A DNA stretch of 64,000 bases, from assembly GCA_934102355.1 (NCBI GenBank), contig CAKOSO010000001.1, positions 124,001-188,000 of the forward strand, read 5' to 3'. This document shows, piece by piece, positions 1 through 8,284 of this stretch (position 1 is its first letter; each line of letters starts with the position of its first letter). Source of the stretch: an uncultured Bacilli bacterium (GTDB lineage Bacteria > Bacillota_I > Bacilli_A > RF39 > UBA660). Under the pieces are notes generated by a model. The model made no database searches. It saw only the letters and a program-made list of their open reading frames with translations, and had not been told where the DNA came from. The position numbers were made by a program, and so were the translations under genes.

Positions 1-360
1 ATACTCTAATACATCTAAATCAATTTCAGAATCTTCACTTTCATATACAGTAGTTGATGGTTTAAAATATATTGATTTATAAATTGCATCAGCAAATGGT
101 CTTACCTGTAATATTATTGTATTTAACTTACTATTTGAAACATTATCTACCATATTATCAATCACTTCTTTTTTTATCTCTATACTTTTACCCTTTAACT
201 TATCTGAATAATCAATATATGATATAAATATTGCTTTTGTTTCTATAACACCTTCTTCATTTATAACAACATTATCTAAAGTTTCCTTATCCTTAAATAA
301 ATAAAATATACAAAATGATAAAACTATAAATACTAAAAATGATAAAATTATTTTCCTCAT
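1..360 (-). CDS. Family 10 glycosylhydrolase-like protein, N-terminal part (runs off the window)
   Basis: The first 120 residues of a minus-strand gene whose 3' part lies beyond base 1. A hydrophobic N-terminal segment (about residues 4-21) reads as an uncleaved signal anchor or signal peptide. Then come an FISYIDY motif and an ILQVRPFADAIY motif, both typical of the start of the GHL10/DUF187 glycosidase-like barrel found in secreted Bacillota proteins. Members are thought to act on cell-surface glycans, but the substrate is unknown. Its ATG overlaps the stop of the upstream peptidase gene as ATGA, so the two are probably translationally coupled. Catalytic residues are not in view. Confidence 0.7.
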   Translation of the reverse strand, partial: MRKIILSFLVFIVLSFCIFYLFKDKETLDNVVINEEGVIETKAIFISYIDYSDKLKGKSIEIKKEVIDNMVDNVSNSKLNTIILQVRPFADAIYKSIYFKPSTTVYESEDSEIDLDVLEY

Positions 361-1061
361 AACTTATGTTCAAACCTTTCTTTTAAAAATGAATCTTCTG
401 TTATATATTTATTATTAATTTTTATAACATGTCTTTTACTTTTATAAAAACTATCTTTATTCTTAATTATCTTACATCTTTTAAATTTATACTTTTCTAA
501 ATATCTTTCTAATAACAACCTATTAAATAAATAATTCTGCCTCTTTAAATATATTAATCCTTCTATAAATAATAAAATTCCAAAGAAAATAAAATTAATA
601 TTTTTTCTTTCAAAATATAATAAAAAAGCAATTATTATAATAGAAATATATACTATTAATTTATTTCCTTTTTTATATGGTAATAAATAATTAATAATAC
701 AATTTAAAATACGTCCTCCATCTAATGGATATATAGGTAATAAATTAAAACACAATAAAGTATAGTGATAGTTTTTAAATAATATATAATTACGCATTGA
801 AATAAAGTTTAATCTAAATAAAAATGATACTAGTAAAAAAAGAATAATCTGTACAGCTGGTCCACCTAAAAGAATTAATAATTCTTCATAAATTGGTTTA
901 TTTAACTTTTCGTTAAATTTCACACATCCTCCAAAAGGATATATATCTATCTTTTCTAAATTCCACTTAAATACTTTTGATACTAAAACATGACCTAATT
1001 CATGAATAATTACAATTATAAAAATAATTAAAAATTCTTTATACATACCTGTTAAACACAC
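357..1061 (-). CDS. spoIVFB: SpoIVFB-type site-2 (M50) intramembrane metalloprotease
   Basis: Polytopic membrane protein with the zinc motif HELGH near the N-terminus and a second metal-ligand region NLLPIYPLDGGR in a later helix, both diagnostic of site-2 proteases. In Bacillus, SpoIVFB cleaves pro-sigma-K in the mother cell under control of SpoIVFA and BofA. The upstream neighbour is a SpoIVFA-like gene, as in Bacillus. The start is uncertain. The first canonical codon is the GTG ending at 1061, but the frame stays open upstream to a stop at 1125-1127, and the extra residues (INLSTILLIVIV) align in position with the first membrane helix of Bacillus SpoIVFB. A non-canonical ATT at 1094-1092, just after the spoIVFA stop, would give the full-length protein. 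Sporulation in this organism is inferred only. Confidence 0.82.
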   Translation of the reverse strand: MCLTGMYKEFLIIFIIVIIHELGHVLVSKVFKWNLEKIDIYPFGGCVKFNEKLNKPIYEELLILLGGPAVQIILFLLVSFLFRLNFISMRNYILFKNYHYTLLCFNLLPIYPLDGGRILNCIINYLLPYKKGNKLIVYISIIIIAFLLYFERKNINFIFFGILLFIEGLIYLKRQNYLFNRLLLERYLEKYKFKRCKIIKNKDSFYKSKRHVIKINNKYITEDSFLKERFEHKL

Positions 1062-1095
1062 TATTACTATTAGTAGTATTGTTGATAAATTAATA

Positions 1096-1701
1096 TTAAA
1101 CTTTTTTAAAGTATTCTTTATAGTTTAAATAACTTCCCTTCTTTTCAAATACTAAATATATATAATCTCCCTTAGCTTCCCCTAAAAATTCACCCTTAGA
1201 GACATAATCATATAAATCAACACTTATATTATCAATATTTCCATACCATGAAGTTACTCCATCAACCTGTTCAATCATAACTACCTTACCGTATTCTTCT
1301 TTCTCACCAATAAATACAACTACTCCACTTTCCAATACTGGAGTTAAATAATTATCAGCCACTGTAAGTTTTACACCATCTTTATAAATAGAAGCATCTT
1401 TATATGATATTTCTTCATTAAATACTTTAGTAATATTTTCCTTTGCAACATTTTCAAAAGGTAATATATTTCCCAAATACTTATGATAAAGCTTATTTAT
1501 ACTAGCCATGGAAATATTATGAGATTCCATAAAATTATATATTACTTTATTATGAGATTTATCATATTTAAGTACTATCAATCCAGTCAAAAATATTACA
1601 ATACATACTAAAACTTTAATACCTAATTTTACTAAGAATTTTTTAAAACTAAATTTTTCTTTATTTTTACTTAAAAACTTTTCAATTGATTTGTATTCCA
1701 T
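1096..1701 (-). CDS. spoIVFA: SpoIVFA-like membrane protein with degenerate LytM/M23 domain
   Basis: 201 residues: a basic cytoplasmic stretch, one membrane helix at about 28-45, an extracytoplasmic linker, and a C-terminal M23-like fold at about 115-200 (SGVVVFIGEKEEYGKVVMIEQVDGVTSWYGNI region). The zinc-binding HxxxD and HxH residues of active LytM peptidases are missing, as expected for a structural or regulatory M23 domain. In Bacillus, SpoIVFA anchors and inhibits SpoIVFB. Identity rests on this architecture and on its position directly before spoIVFB and after mreD. It could instead be another inactive M23 protein such as a SpoIIQ-like factor. Confidence 0.68.
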   Translation of the reverse strand: MEYKSIEKFLSKNKEKFSFKKFLVKLGIKVLVCIVIFLTGLIVLKYDKSHNKVIYNFMESHNISMASINKLYHKYLGNILPFENVAKENITKVFNEEISYKDASIYKDGVKLTVADNYLTPVLESGVVVFIGEKEEYGKVVMIEQVDGVTSWYGNIDNISVDLYDYVSKGEFLGEAKGDYIYLVFEKKGSYLNYKEYFKKV

Positions 1702-1736
1702 TTATTTCACCCATTTAAGAATATGTATCAATTGAT

Positions 1737-2222
1737 CTAATTAATATTTATTTTATACTCCTTTTTTCGACTAATACCTTTTCTAAATATTATACATGTT
1801 AATACTATAAACACACTTATATATATGAAAATAGGTAAAACCATTTTTATAAAATGATAAATATCATATGTATGTCCTATTGCTATTTTAGCTACTATGA
1901 ACATAATGAAATTATATGAAAAAGTTATAAATATACTATAAATTATTACTTCTATTACAGATAACTGTTTATTTTTTGATATCAAAAAAGTTATAAGAAT
2001 AATAAAAGCTATTAATATTGTAGTAAGAAATGGTAATGATTTATCTACTAACTCATATATTAACCCAATAAAAATATACAATACGATTGGTATTGTTTTA
2101 TTTTTCGATATTAAAAGAATTGTTGGAATAGAAGAGATTATAAGAGAAATCTTAAAATAAGGAAAAAATACTATACTTATACCATAAAATATTAAAGTAA
2201 TAATAAAATATATAATACTCAT
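1737..2222 (-). CDS. mreD: Rod shape-determining protein MreD
   Basis: 161 residues, almost entirely hydrophobic, with five or six predicted membrane helices and a short basic C-terminus (RKGISRKKEYK). MreD sits in the elongasome membrane complex with MreC, RodA and a class B PBP and supports side-wall synthesis. Sequence conservation in the family is poor, so the call depends mainly on length, hydropathy and position immediately after mreC. Its ATG overlaps the mreC stop (ATGA), indicating coupled translation. Confidence 0.8.
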   Translation of the reverse strand: MSIIYFIITLIFYGISIVFFPYFKISLIISSIPTILLISKNKTIPIVLYIFIGLIYELVDKSLPFLTTILIAFIILITFLISKNKQLSVIEVIIYSIFITFSYNFIMFIVAKIAIGHTYDIYHFIKMVLPIFIYISVFIVLTCIIFRKGISRKKEYKININ

Positions 2223-3034
2223 TTTAATCTCCTTAAGATTGATACATATTTTAAATTTCCAAAATCTTCATATGGTTTAACATATAAAATTTTACTCATT
2301 CCATAACTATCTGTTTCTATTTTTGATACCACGCCTATTGGTATTTCCTCATAAGTCTTAGAAAAACCAGACGTAAAAACCTTATCATCTACTTTTATTT
2401 TGTCATAACTACTAAGTCCTGATATTACTAAATAATTATCTTTATATTCCTCTATCTTTGCTATATAATTTTCTTCACCAATTACTTTTACTGATATTTC
2501 ATTATCATTTGATGTAATTAACTTAACATTACTATAATTTTTAAATACTTTAGATACTAATCCTACCATACCTTTATTTGTTAATACCAAATCATTTTCA
2601 TTTATATTAAAGTCTTTCCCCTTATCAATTGTAATTTCATTAAACCAATATGTATCATTTCTTAATATTACAGTTGATGTTATAACATCATAATTAGTAT
2701 ATAATTCTTTTAATCCCAATAAATCTTTTAATTTTGTTATTTCATCTTCCAAACTCTTTTCTTTTTCCTTTAATGAAAGAATTACAGCATTTTCTTTTCT
2801 TAATTTATCATTTTCATTTAATATTTCTTTTTCTTCTTTGAATAATTTAAAATATTCATTTAACTTTTTAAATGGTTTTTCAATAACACTTATAACTTTT
2901 ATTGATACATTATTTAAACCATCTAAAACACCAGAATTATTTTTATCTATACATAAAATCAATAAAAATACTAAAATTATAACAATTGGTATTATTATAA
3001 TTTTAATTTTTTTCTTTCTTCTCGTTACTATCAT
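2219..3034 (-). CDS. mreC: Cell shape-determining protein MreC
   Basis: 271 residues: a basic N-terminus, one membrane helix at about 11-28, a coiled-coil segment at about 60-105 rich in Lys/Glu, then the two beta-barrel region with the conserved NDTYWFNEITIDKGKDFNI and TNKGMVGLVSKV-type segments. MreC is the extracytoplasmic scaffold of the elongation complex. The gene order radC-mreC-mreD matches Bacillus except that mreB, normally between radC and mreC, is missing. The start overlaps the radC stop as ATGA. Confidence 0.93.
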   Translation of the reverse strand: MIVTRRKKKIKIIIIPIVIILVFLLILCIDKNNSGVLDGLNNVSIKVISVIEKPFKKLNEYFKLFKEEKEILNENDKLRKENAVILSLKEKEKSLEDEITKLKDLLGLKELYTNYDVITSTVILRNDTYWFNEITIDKGKDFNINENDLVLTNKGMVGLVSKVFKNYSNVKLITSNDNEISVKVIGEENYIAKIEEYKDNYLVISGLSSYDKIKVDDKVFTSGFSKTYEEIPIGVVSKIETDSYGMSKILYVKPYEDFGNLKYVSILRRLK

Positions 3035-3714
3035 CTTACATTTATACTATTTTCATAGAAACTATAATACTTATCATTTGTAAATATAATGTGATCTAAT
3101 ACCGGTATTTGTTGTAATTGCCCAATCTCCATTAAAGCCTTTGTAATTCTTTTGTCATCAAGTGATGGCGTTACATTTCCACTTGGATGATTATGCATAC
3201 ATATTATTGATGACGCTGATGATAAATACGCTCCTTTAAATATTTCTCTTGGGTGTACTGTAGATTTATTTAATGTCCCCATGAATAATAATCTCCTTTC
3301 TATCATTTCATTATTAGTATTTAAATAAATACAATAAAAATACTCCTGTTTTTTATTTAAAAATAAATGCCTGTTATATTCATATATTTTTTTAGAACTA
3401 TTTAATATAACTTTTTTACTTATTTCTTTTTCTACAAATATTCTTTTTCCAAGTTCTATTGTTGAAAGAATTTCAGCAGCCTTAGCTTCTCCTATTCCTT
3501 TTATACTTAATAATTCTTTACTTGTCATATATTTTAAATTACTAATATTTTTACATTTATTTAATATTTCACTTGCTAAAGTTGTTACACTTTCTCCAAT
3601 CCTACCACTTTTCAATACTATAGAAAGTAATTCTGTATTTGATAATTTTTCACTTCCATATTTTATAAGTCTTTCTCTTGGTCTTTCACTTTTTTGCATA
3701 TCCTTAATTTTCAT
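3031..3714 (-). CDS. radC: RadC family protein (JAB1/MPN metalloprotease fold)
   Basis: The N-terminal helix-hairpin-helix part (about 1-75, with SERPRERLIKYG and LLSIKGIGEAKA) precedes a JAB1/MPN domain. The MPN zinc signature is visible as ICMHNHPSGNVTPSLDD. Despite the name, a DNA-repair role is unproven in Bacteria. The Met chosen (ending at 3714) gives the usual MKIKDMQKSERPRERL beginning. An in-frame ATG eight codons earlier (3738) has no ribosome site, so I prefer the internal start, though it too lacks a strong one and may rely on coupling to the gene ending at 3704. The position before mreC matches Bacillus. Confidence 0.92.
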   Translation of the reverse strand: MKIKDMQKSERPRERLIKYGSEKLSNTELLSIVLKSGRIGESVTTLASEILNKCKNISNLKYMTSKELLSIKGIGEAKAAEILSTIELGKRIFVEKEISKKVILNSSKKIYEYNRHLFLNKKQEYFYCIYLNTNNEMIERRLLFMGTLNKSTVHPREIFKGAYLSSASSIICMHNHPSGNVTPSLDDKRITKALMEIGQLQQIPVLDHIIFTNDKYYSFYENSINVR

Positions 3715-4147
3715 ATGATTGTAATACCATCTCCTCATAATTAGCTAATACTATTTTTTCTATATTTATTAAATCCAGCTCATTTGCAATTAATAGTACT
3801 TTATCGTACTCATTTAGTACATTTATATATTCTTTATTTGCAATTCTTTTTTCACTTACACTACAATTATTACCAAGTTTTTTATAGTATTCCTTAATTC
3901 TTTCCGCAGTTTCTTTATTATTTGTAATTCCAACATATTCATGGAAACCATCATCCTCCAACTGATATATTGATCCTTCAAAATGATGTTCTTCCTTTTC
4001 ATCATAAACCCCAGTTGTTATAAAATAGATACTTTCCCCTTCATAAAAAACCGATATACTATTATCTCTATTATTGGTAATTATTTTCCCTACTAAAAAC
4101 CCTAATAATATTGCAGCACATAATGGAATAAAGTATCTTGTTTTCAT
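3704..4147 (-). CDS. Membrane-anchored SPOR-like protein in the spoIIB position
   Basis: 147 residues with an N-terminal membrane helix (about 5-23) and an extracytoplasmic part. Residues about 38-100 (VFYEGESIYFITTGVY, then DGFHEYVGITNNKETAERIKEYYKKLG) show the beta-alpha-beta pattern and the thread through sequence to a Lys-Lys-Leu-Gly turn seen in SPOR peptidoglycan-binding domains. In Bacillus the gene one or two places upstream of radC is spoIIB, a SPOR-domain protein that localises the septal wall-degrading complex. The equivalence here is inferred from position and fold pattern. A ribosome site (GGTGAT) precedes the ATG. The 3' end overlaps radC. Confidence 0.5.
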   Translation of the reverse strand: MKTRYFIPLCAAILLGFLVGKIITNNRDNSISVFYEGESIYFITTGVYDEKEEHHFEGSIYQLEDDGFHEYVGITNNKETAERIKEYYKKLGNNCSVSEKRIANKEYINVLNEYDKVLLIANELDLINIEKIVLANYEEMVLQSYEN

Positions 4148-4201
4148 TTACTATCACCATCTAAATTATAGAAAAAACACATTTCTAATTTTGTCGAAAA
4201 A

Positions 4202-4235
4202 AACAAAAAAAATAACATTTAAAAATGTTATTTAA
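4202..4235 (-). terminator. Intrinsic terminator after trmL
   Basis: On the minus strand an 11-bp stem, AAATAACATTT paired with its complement across a short loop, is followed by a T run. It lies just beyond the trmL stop, so the SPOR-like gene and mre block below form a separate transcription unit. Confidence 0.75.
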
Positions 4236-4242
4236 TTATTAA

Positions 4243-4749
4243 TTATTTTTCTAAATAATCCTCACCCTTATGAGGTTCAGTCATATAAAGATTTGGATAG
4301 TTTTGTTGCCTTAATACTTCATACGTTACAATAGCAACAGCATTTGAAACATTAAGTGCTCTAACATTATTTGTCATTGGTATTCTCATACAGTAATCCA
4401 AATGATCTTTTAATATTTCTTTTGGTATCCCAGTTGATTCTTTTCCAAAAATCAAATAAATATCTTCATTTTTATCACTATAATCAAAACTTGTATGAGG
4501 TTTCTTACCGTATCTTGTAAAATAGTAAAATATTCCTTTATTATTGTCTAAAAATTCTTGATAATCTTTATAAACCCTATAATCTAATTTATCAATATAG
4601 TTTACTCCAGATCTTTTTAAATGTGCATCATCTATTTTAAAACCAAGTGGCTCGATTAAATGTAATTTCGCTCCAGTTGCCACACAAGTACGCATTATAT
4701 TTCCAGTATTTTGTGGTATCTCTGGTTCATATAAAACAACATTTATCAT
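4243..4749 (-). CDS. trmL: tRNA (cytidine(34)-2'-O)-methyltransferase TrmL
   Basis: 168 residues, the normal size for this minimal SPOUT/TrmD-fold enzyme. Recognisable motifs are the start MINVVLYEPEIPQNTGNIMR, the GKESTGIP loop (motif 2) and the C-terminal RALNVSNAVAIVTYEVLR that forms the knotted SAM site (motif 3). It 2'-O-methylates the wobble base of tRNA-Leu isoacceptors; a tRNA-Leu(CAA), one of the usual substrates, is encoded at 14770-14856. Its start abuts the stop of the upstream thioredoxin-fold gene. Confidence 0.95.
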   Translation of the reverse strand: MINVVLYEPEIPQNTGNIMRTCVATGAKLHLIEPLGFKIDDAHLKRSGVNYIDKLDYRVYKDYQEFLDNNKGIFYYFTRYGKKPHTSFDYSDKNEDIYLIFGKESTGIPKEILKDHLDYCMRIPMTNNVRALNVSNAVAIVTYEVLRQQNYPNLYMTEPHKGEDYLEK

Positions 4750-5255
4750 TATAGTTCATACCCTGATAAAAAGTTCTTTATCATCTTTACAGTAATTTTT
4801 TCATTTTTATTTACTCTTAATACATTAACAATCTTACCATCTACAAATACCATTATAGTAGGATAATTAATCTTTGCAGTTGATAAATCTGCACTCTTAT
4901 TTTTCAAATAAAAGTCTTGTAATCTTGAATTATTTACATACTTTTCACCAAGTTTTAAATATACCATACTATCACTTAAATCATTTTGTTTAATATAATC
5001 TTTAAACTTATATTCAAAGTTTCTACACTTATCTTCAGCTGAATAACATGCATATACAAGTAAGAAATTTCTTTCTTTCGTAATTGTACTTATATCTTCA
5101 TAACTTACTTCTGTTAATGTATCAGAAATAACTGGAGTCTTAAGTTTAGTATCATTATATTGCTTATACCAAGAAAGAATATAAAATGTTATAACCAAAG
5201 TTACTAAAATAATAATAGTAAGTATTAAATAATTCTTTAATTCCGTTTTTTTCAT
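4749..5255 (-). CDS. Membrane-anchored thioredoxin-fold protein without CxxC
   Basis: 168 residues: a single membrane helix at about 9-28, then an extracytoplasmic domain. The segment FLLVYACYSAEDKC lies where thioredoxins carry CxxC, but the two cysteines are six residues apart, so redox activity is doubtful. YPTIMVFVDGKIV supplies the cis-Pro strand typical of the fold. It resembles the better preserved CGYC protein at 16647-17366, suggesting two members of one family. No precise function is assignable. It sits between thrS and trmL on the same strand. Confidence 0.6.
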   Translation of the reverse strand: MKKTELKNYLILTIIILVTLVITFYILSWYKQYNDTKLKTPVISDTLTEVSYEDISTITKERNFLLVYACYSAEDKCRNFEYKFKDYIKQNDLSDSMVYLKLGEKYVNNSRLQDFYLKNKSADLSTAKINYPTIMVFVDGKIVNVLRVNKNEKITVKMIKNFLSGYEL

Positions 5256-5310
5256 AATCCACCTCGATTATATTTTATCATATAAATTTTTCTTTATCTA
5301 CATGTAATAA

Positions 5311-7047
5311 TTATATCTTCTTAGTTTCTATTTCATTCTTTATTAATTTGATGAATTCATCTTTAGATAATGTTGTAGTTTTTTCTTCTTTATATCTTCT
5401 GAAACTAATAGTATTATTATCTCTTTCATTATCTCCAAGTATTAAAGTTATTGGTATTTTCTTAGTAACAGCTTCTCTCATTCTGTAACCAACTTTTTCT
5501 TCTCTATCATCTAAATCAGCTCTAATATTTTGTTCTTTTAATAAATCTACTATTTCTTTTGCATATTCTAAATGATAATTATTGTTTACTGGTATTACCC
5601 TTACTTGAACAGGTGCAAGCCATAGTGGAAAAGCTCCACCAAAATGTTCTATTAAAATTCCTATAAATCTCTCAACTGATCCATATATTACCCTATGTAA
5701 CATAACTGGTCTTTTCTTTGCTCCATCACTATCTACATATGTTAAATCAAATCTTTCAGGTAAATTCATATCCAATTGAATAGTACCACATTGCCATACT
5801 CTTCCTAATGAGTCTTTAATATGAAAATCAAGTTTTGGTCCATAGAAAGCGCCATCACCTGGATTAATTTTACAAGCATGACCTGCTTTTCTACAAGCTT
5901 CCTCCAAAACTTTTTCAGACCTATTCCATACTTCTATTGATCCAATATATTTTTCTTCTGGTCTTGTAGATAATTCAATATCATATGTAAGCCCAAATAC
6001 TTTATACATACGATCTATAAAATTAATCAAACGAATAATTTCTTCCTCAATTTGATCTTCTCTCATAAATATATGTGCATCATCCTGAGTAAATGTACGA
6101 ACTCTAAATAATCCGTTTAATGCACCACTTGCTTCATGCCTATGTACTTGTCCCAATTCTCCCATTCTTATCGGTAAATCTTTATATGAATGAAGTGAAT
6201 TTTTATAAACTAGCATTCCTCCAGGACAATTCATTGGTTTTATAGCAAATATTTTATCATCAATTTCTGATGTGTACATATTTTCACGATAATTATACCA
6301 ATGACCTGATAATTCCCATAATTCCTTATTTAACATTATAGGAGTTTTTACAAATTGATATCCTTCTTTAGTATGTTCTTGATACCAAAAATTTTCTAGT
6401 TCATTTCTTAGAATCATTCCATTAGGTAAAAAGAATGGAAATCCAGGACCATATTCTGAAATCATAAATAATTCAAGTTCTTTTCCTAACTTTTTATGAT
6501 CACGTTTTTTAGCTTCTTCTAAAAACTCTAAATGTTTTTGTAAGTCTTCTTCTGTCTCAAAGCAAACACCATAAATTCTTTGTAACATTTTATTTTTAGA
6601 TTCGCCCTTCCAATAAGCACCAGATACTTTCAAAAGCTTAAAATGTTTTAATTCTTTTACTGTGTCAACATGTGGGCCACGGCAAAGATCTGTAAAATCA
6701 CCTTGTGTATAGCATGATATAACTGCAGTATCATCCATATTGTTTATTAAATCAATCTTATATGGATCATCTTTAAATTGTTCTAACGCTTCCTCTCTTG
6801 TAATTTCATGTCTTACAATTCTTTTACCATCTTTAGAAATTTTCTTCATTTCTTTTTCTATTTTTGGTAAATCTTCTTCCTTTATTACTTCATCACCAAG
6901 ATCAATATCATAATAGAAACCTTCATCTATTACTGGTCCTACCCAAAACTTGGCTTGTGGGTAAAGATGTTTTACTGCTTGTGCAAGTAAATGTGCACAT
7001 GAATGATTCATCATGCTTAAATGTTCATTTTCTTTAATACTTTCCAT
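5311..7047 (-). CDS. thrS: Threonyl-tRNA synthetase lacking the TGS domain
   Basis: 578 residues, shorter than the usual 630-645. The protein starts directly with the editing domain: HSCAH near residue 16 is the HxxxH metal/editing motif, and YTQGDFTDLCRGPH carries the editing Cys and His. The class II catalytic core follows with motif 2 (VHRHEASGALNGLFRVRTFTQDDAH region), a zinc-binding NCPGGMLVY, and motif 3 (MLHRVIYGSVERF), then the anticodon-binding domain. The N-terminal TGS (N1) domain is absent. AAGGAGAG lies correctly before this ATG, so it is not a misplaced start. A threonine T-box leader lies immediately upstream. Confidence 0.97.
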   Translation of the reverse strand: MESIKENEHLSMMNHSCAHLLAQAVKHLYPQAKFWVGPVIDEGFYYDIDLGDEVIKEEDLPKIEKEMKKISKDGKRIVRHEITREEALEQFKDDPYKIDLINNMDDTAVISCYTQGDFTDLCRGPHVDTVKELKHFKLLKVSGAYWKGESKNKMLQRIYGVCFETEEDLQKHLEFLEEAKKRDHKKLGKELELFMISEYGPGFPFFLPNGMILRNELENFWYQEHTKEGYQFVKTPIMLNKELWELSGHWYNYRENMYTSEIDDKIFAIKPMNCPGGMLVYKNSLHSYKDLPIRMGELGQVHRHEASGALNGLFRVRTFTQDDAHIFMREDQIEEEIIRLINFIDRMYKVFGLTYDIELSTRPEEKYIGSIEVWNRSEKVLEEACRKAGHACKINPGDGAFYGPKLDFHIKDSLGRVWQCGTIQLDMNLPERFDLTYVDSDGAKKRPVMLHRVIYGSVERFIGILIEHFGGAFPLWLAPVQVRVIPVNNNYHLEYAKEIVDLLKEQNIRADLDDREEKVGYRMREAVTKKIPITLILGDNERDNNTISFRRYKEEKTTTLSKDEFIKLIKNEIETKKI

Positions 7048-7079
7048 ATTTATCTCTCCTTTTAATTTATACTAGTAAA

Positions 7080-7112
7080 ATAAAAAGACGCATCCACCAA
7101 GGAGCGTCTTTC
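7080..7112 (-). terminator. T-box regulated terminator of thrS
   Basis: Minus-strand stem AAAGACGC pairs with GCGTCTTT around a short loop and is followed by TTTATTTT. The 5' arm follows the T-box core directly, so it competes with the antiterminator. Confidence 0.9.
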
Positions 7113-7292
7113 GCGGTACCATCCTACTTTATAACTTATATTTATAACGGAATTACCCGAACTTCTTTTCTAGTTTGCTCATAAGGTAGTAATTATAAAT
7201 CTATTACACCAGTCTTTCAGCCCAGAACCAGTTCTCTATAGTAAATCAATTTAAAATCTTATCCTTATTCTTCGCATTACACCGTAAATATT
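7083..7292 (-). promoter_or_regulatory. T-box leader (threonine) upstream of thrS
   Basis: Read on the minus strand, the leader has a GAAGAATAAGG stem I base, an AGAGAAC/GGTG-type distal region, the T-box core AGGATGGTACCGCG at 7112-7125, and a competing terminator. The helix ATAAGG (7268-7263) with CCTTAT (7186-7181) closes the specifier loop and leaves ACT (7190-7188) followed by a purine A, as expected for a threonine specifier (ACU); the next triplet, ACC, is also Thr. The antiterminator UGGU is complementary to an ACCA tRNA end, which both tRNA-Thr genes in this window have. Uncharged tRNA-Thr should switch on thrS. Confidence 0.95.
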
Positions 7293-7293
7293 A

Positions 7294-8217
7294 TCACTTT
7301 AAATTTCTTCTGTCAATACTAGTTAGTTCAAGTGATGTTGTTAAGCTTTTAATTCTTTCAATTATTCTTCGAGCTTTTAACTTTTCTGACTTTGTTCCAC
7401 TAAAACTTAAGTGCTCCTCAAGTTCATCAATACTCATATTTGAAGTAAAAAAAGTTGGTAAGTTTTCTTCCATTCGATATTGAAGTATTGTTCCTAATAT
7501 TTCATCTCTTCCCCATGGGGTTACATTCTCAGCTCCAATATCATCAATTAACAATAATGGCGTTTTTTTTACAAATGTAAATCTCTCATTATAACTTGCA
7601 GTATCATCTTTAGAAAATGACCCTTTTAATGTTCTTAGAAATTCCGGAAAATATATAATAGTTGATTCAACATCTTTTTTAGCTAGCTCATTAAATAAAG
7701 CTGCTATTATATATGTCTTACCACTACCAAAACTACCATATAAATATAACCCTTTATCTTTATTTTCAAAGAAATTATTATAATAATTATTTATATATTT
7801 TATTATAGGTAATCTTTTTTCATCATCTGTATATATATCTTTTATCTTTGCATCCTTAAGTGATGTTGGAATATCATATAACTTAACATTTTTCTTATAA
7901 GAACTGTCTTTTAATTCTTTCTTTTTATATTTACATGGAACATATGAAAAATTCAATACATCTTCATTAACACTAGGAAAATATACATAACCAGTTAAAG
8001 CATTTTTGCAATTTTTTAATCCTTTACAATTTTTACAATTATTATACTCAATTGATGAATCTTTTAATAATGAAGTATATTTTGATAAAACTTTTTCGCT
8101 ACATGGAATAGCATCACATAAATTCTTAAACTTTTCATCTTTTAGATTTAATACAAATTCATTTATCAAGTCTTGATCACTTGCTCTTTTTGAAATCATA
8201 TTTTTAACAGCGTCCAT
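7294..8217 (-). CDS. dnaI: Primosomal helicase loader DnaI
   Basis: 307 residues. The N-terminal part carries a Cys-rich zinc-binding stretch (CKNCKGLKNC), as in Bacillus DnaI. The C-terminal AAA+ ATPase has Walker A GSFGSGKT, Walker B LLLIDDIGAE, and sensor and arginine-finger regions (FFTSNMS, RIIERIK). DnaI loads the replicative helicase DnaC/DnaB during initiation and restart. Proximity to thrS is as in Bacillus (dnaB-dnaI-ytxBC-thrS). dnaB is not present directly upstream; instead a bacteriocin-type locus is inserted there. Confidence 0.95.
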   Translation of the reverse strand: MDAVKNMISKRASDQDLINEFVLNLKDEKFKNLCDAIPCSEKVLSKYTSLLKDSSIEYNNCKNCKGLKNCKNALTGYVYFPSVNEDVLNFSYVPCKYKKKELKDSSYKKNVKLYDIPTSLKDAKIKDIYTDDEKRLPIIKYINNYYNNFFENKDKGLYLYGSFGSGKTYIIAALFNELAKKDVESTIIYFPEFLRTLKGSFSKDDTASYNERFTFVKKTPLLLIDDIGAENVTPWGRDEILGTILQYRMEENLPTFFTSNMSIDELEEHLSFSGTKSEKLKARRIIERIKSLTTSLELTSIDRRNLK

Positions 8218-8284
8218 TTAAATCACCTAAAAATATTATAATGTATTTTTTAAAAAAAGACTATGTTTATTTTAGAATTTATTT

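Noticed and set aside
2838..3083. Plus-strand frame over mreC/radC
   Set aside because: Antisense to two clear genes with no ribosome site or promoter; composition reflects the complement of a hydrophobic protein.
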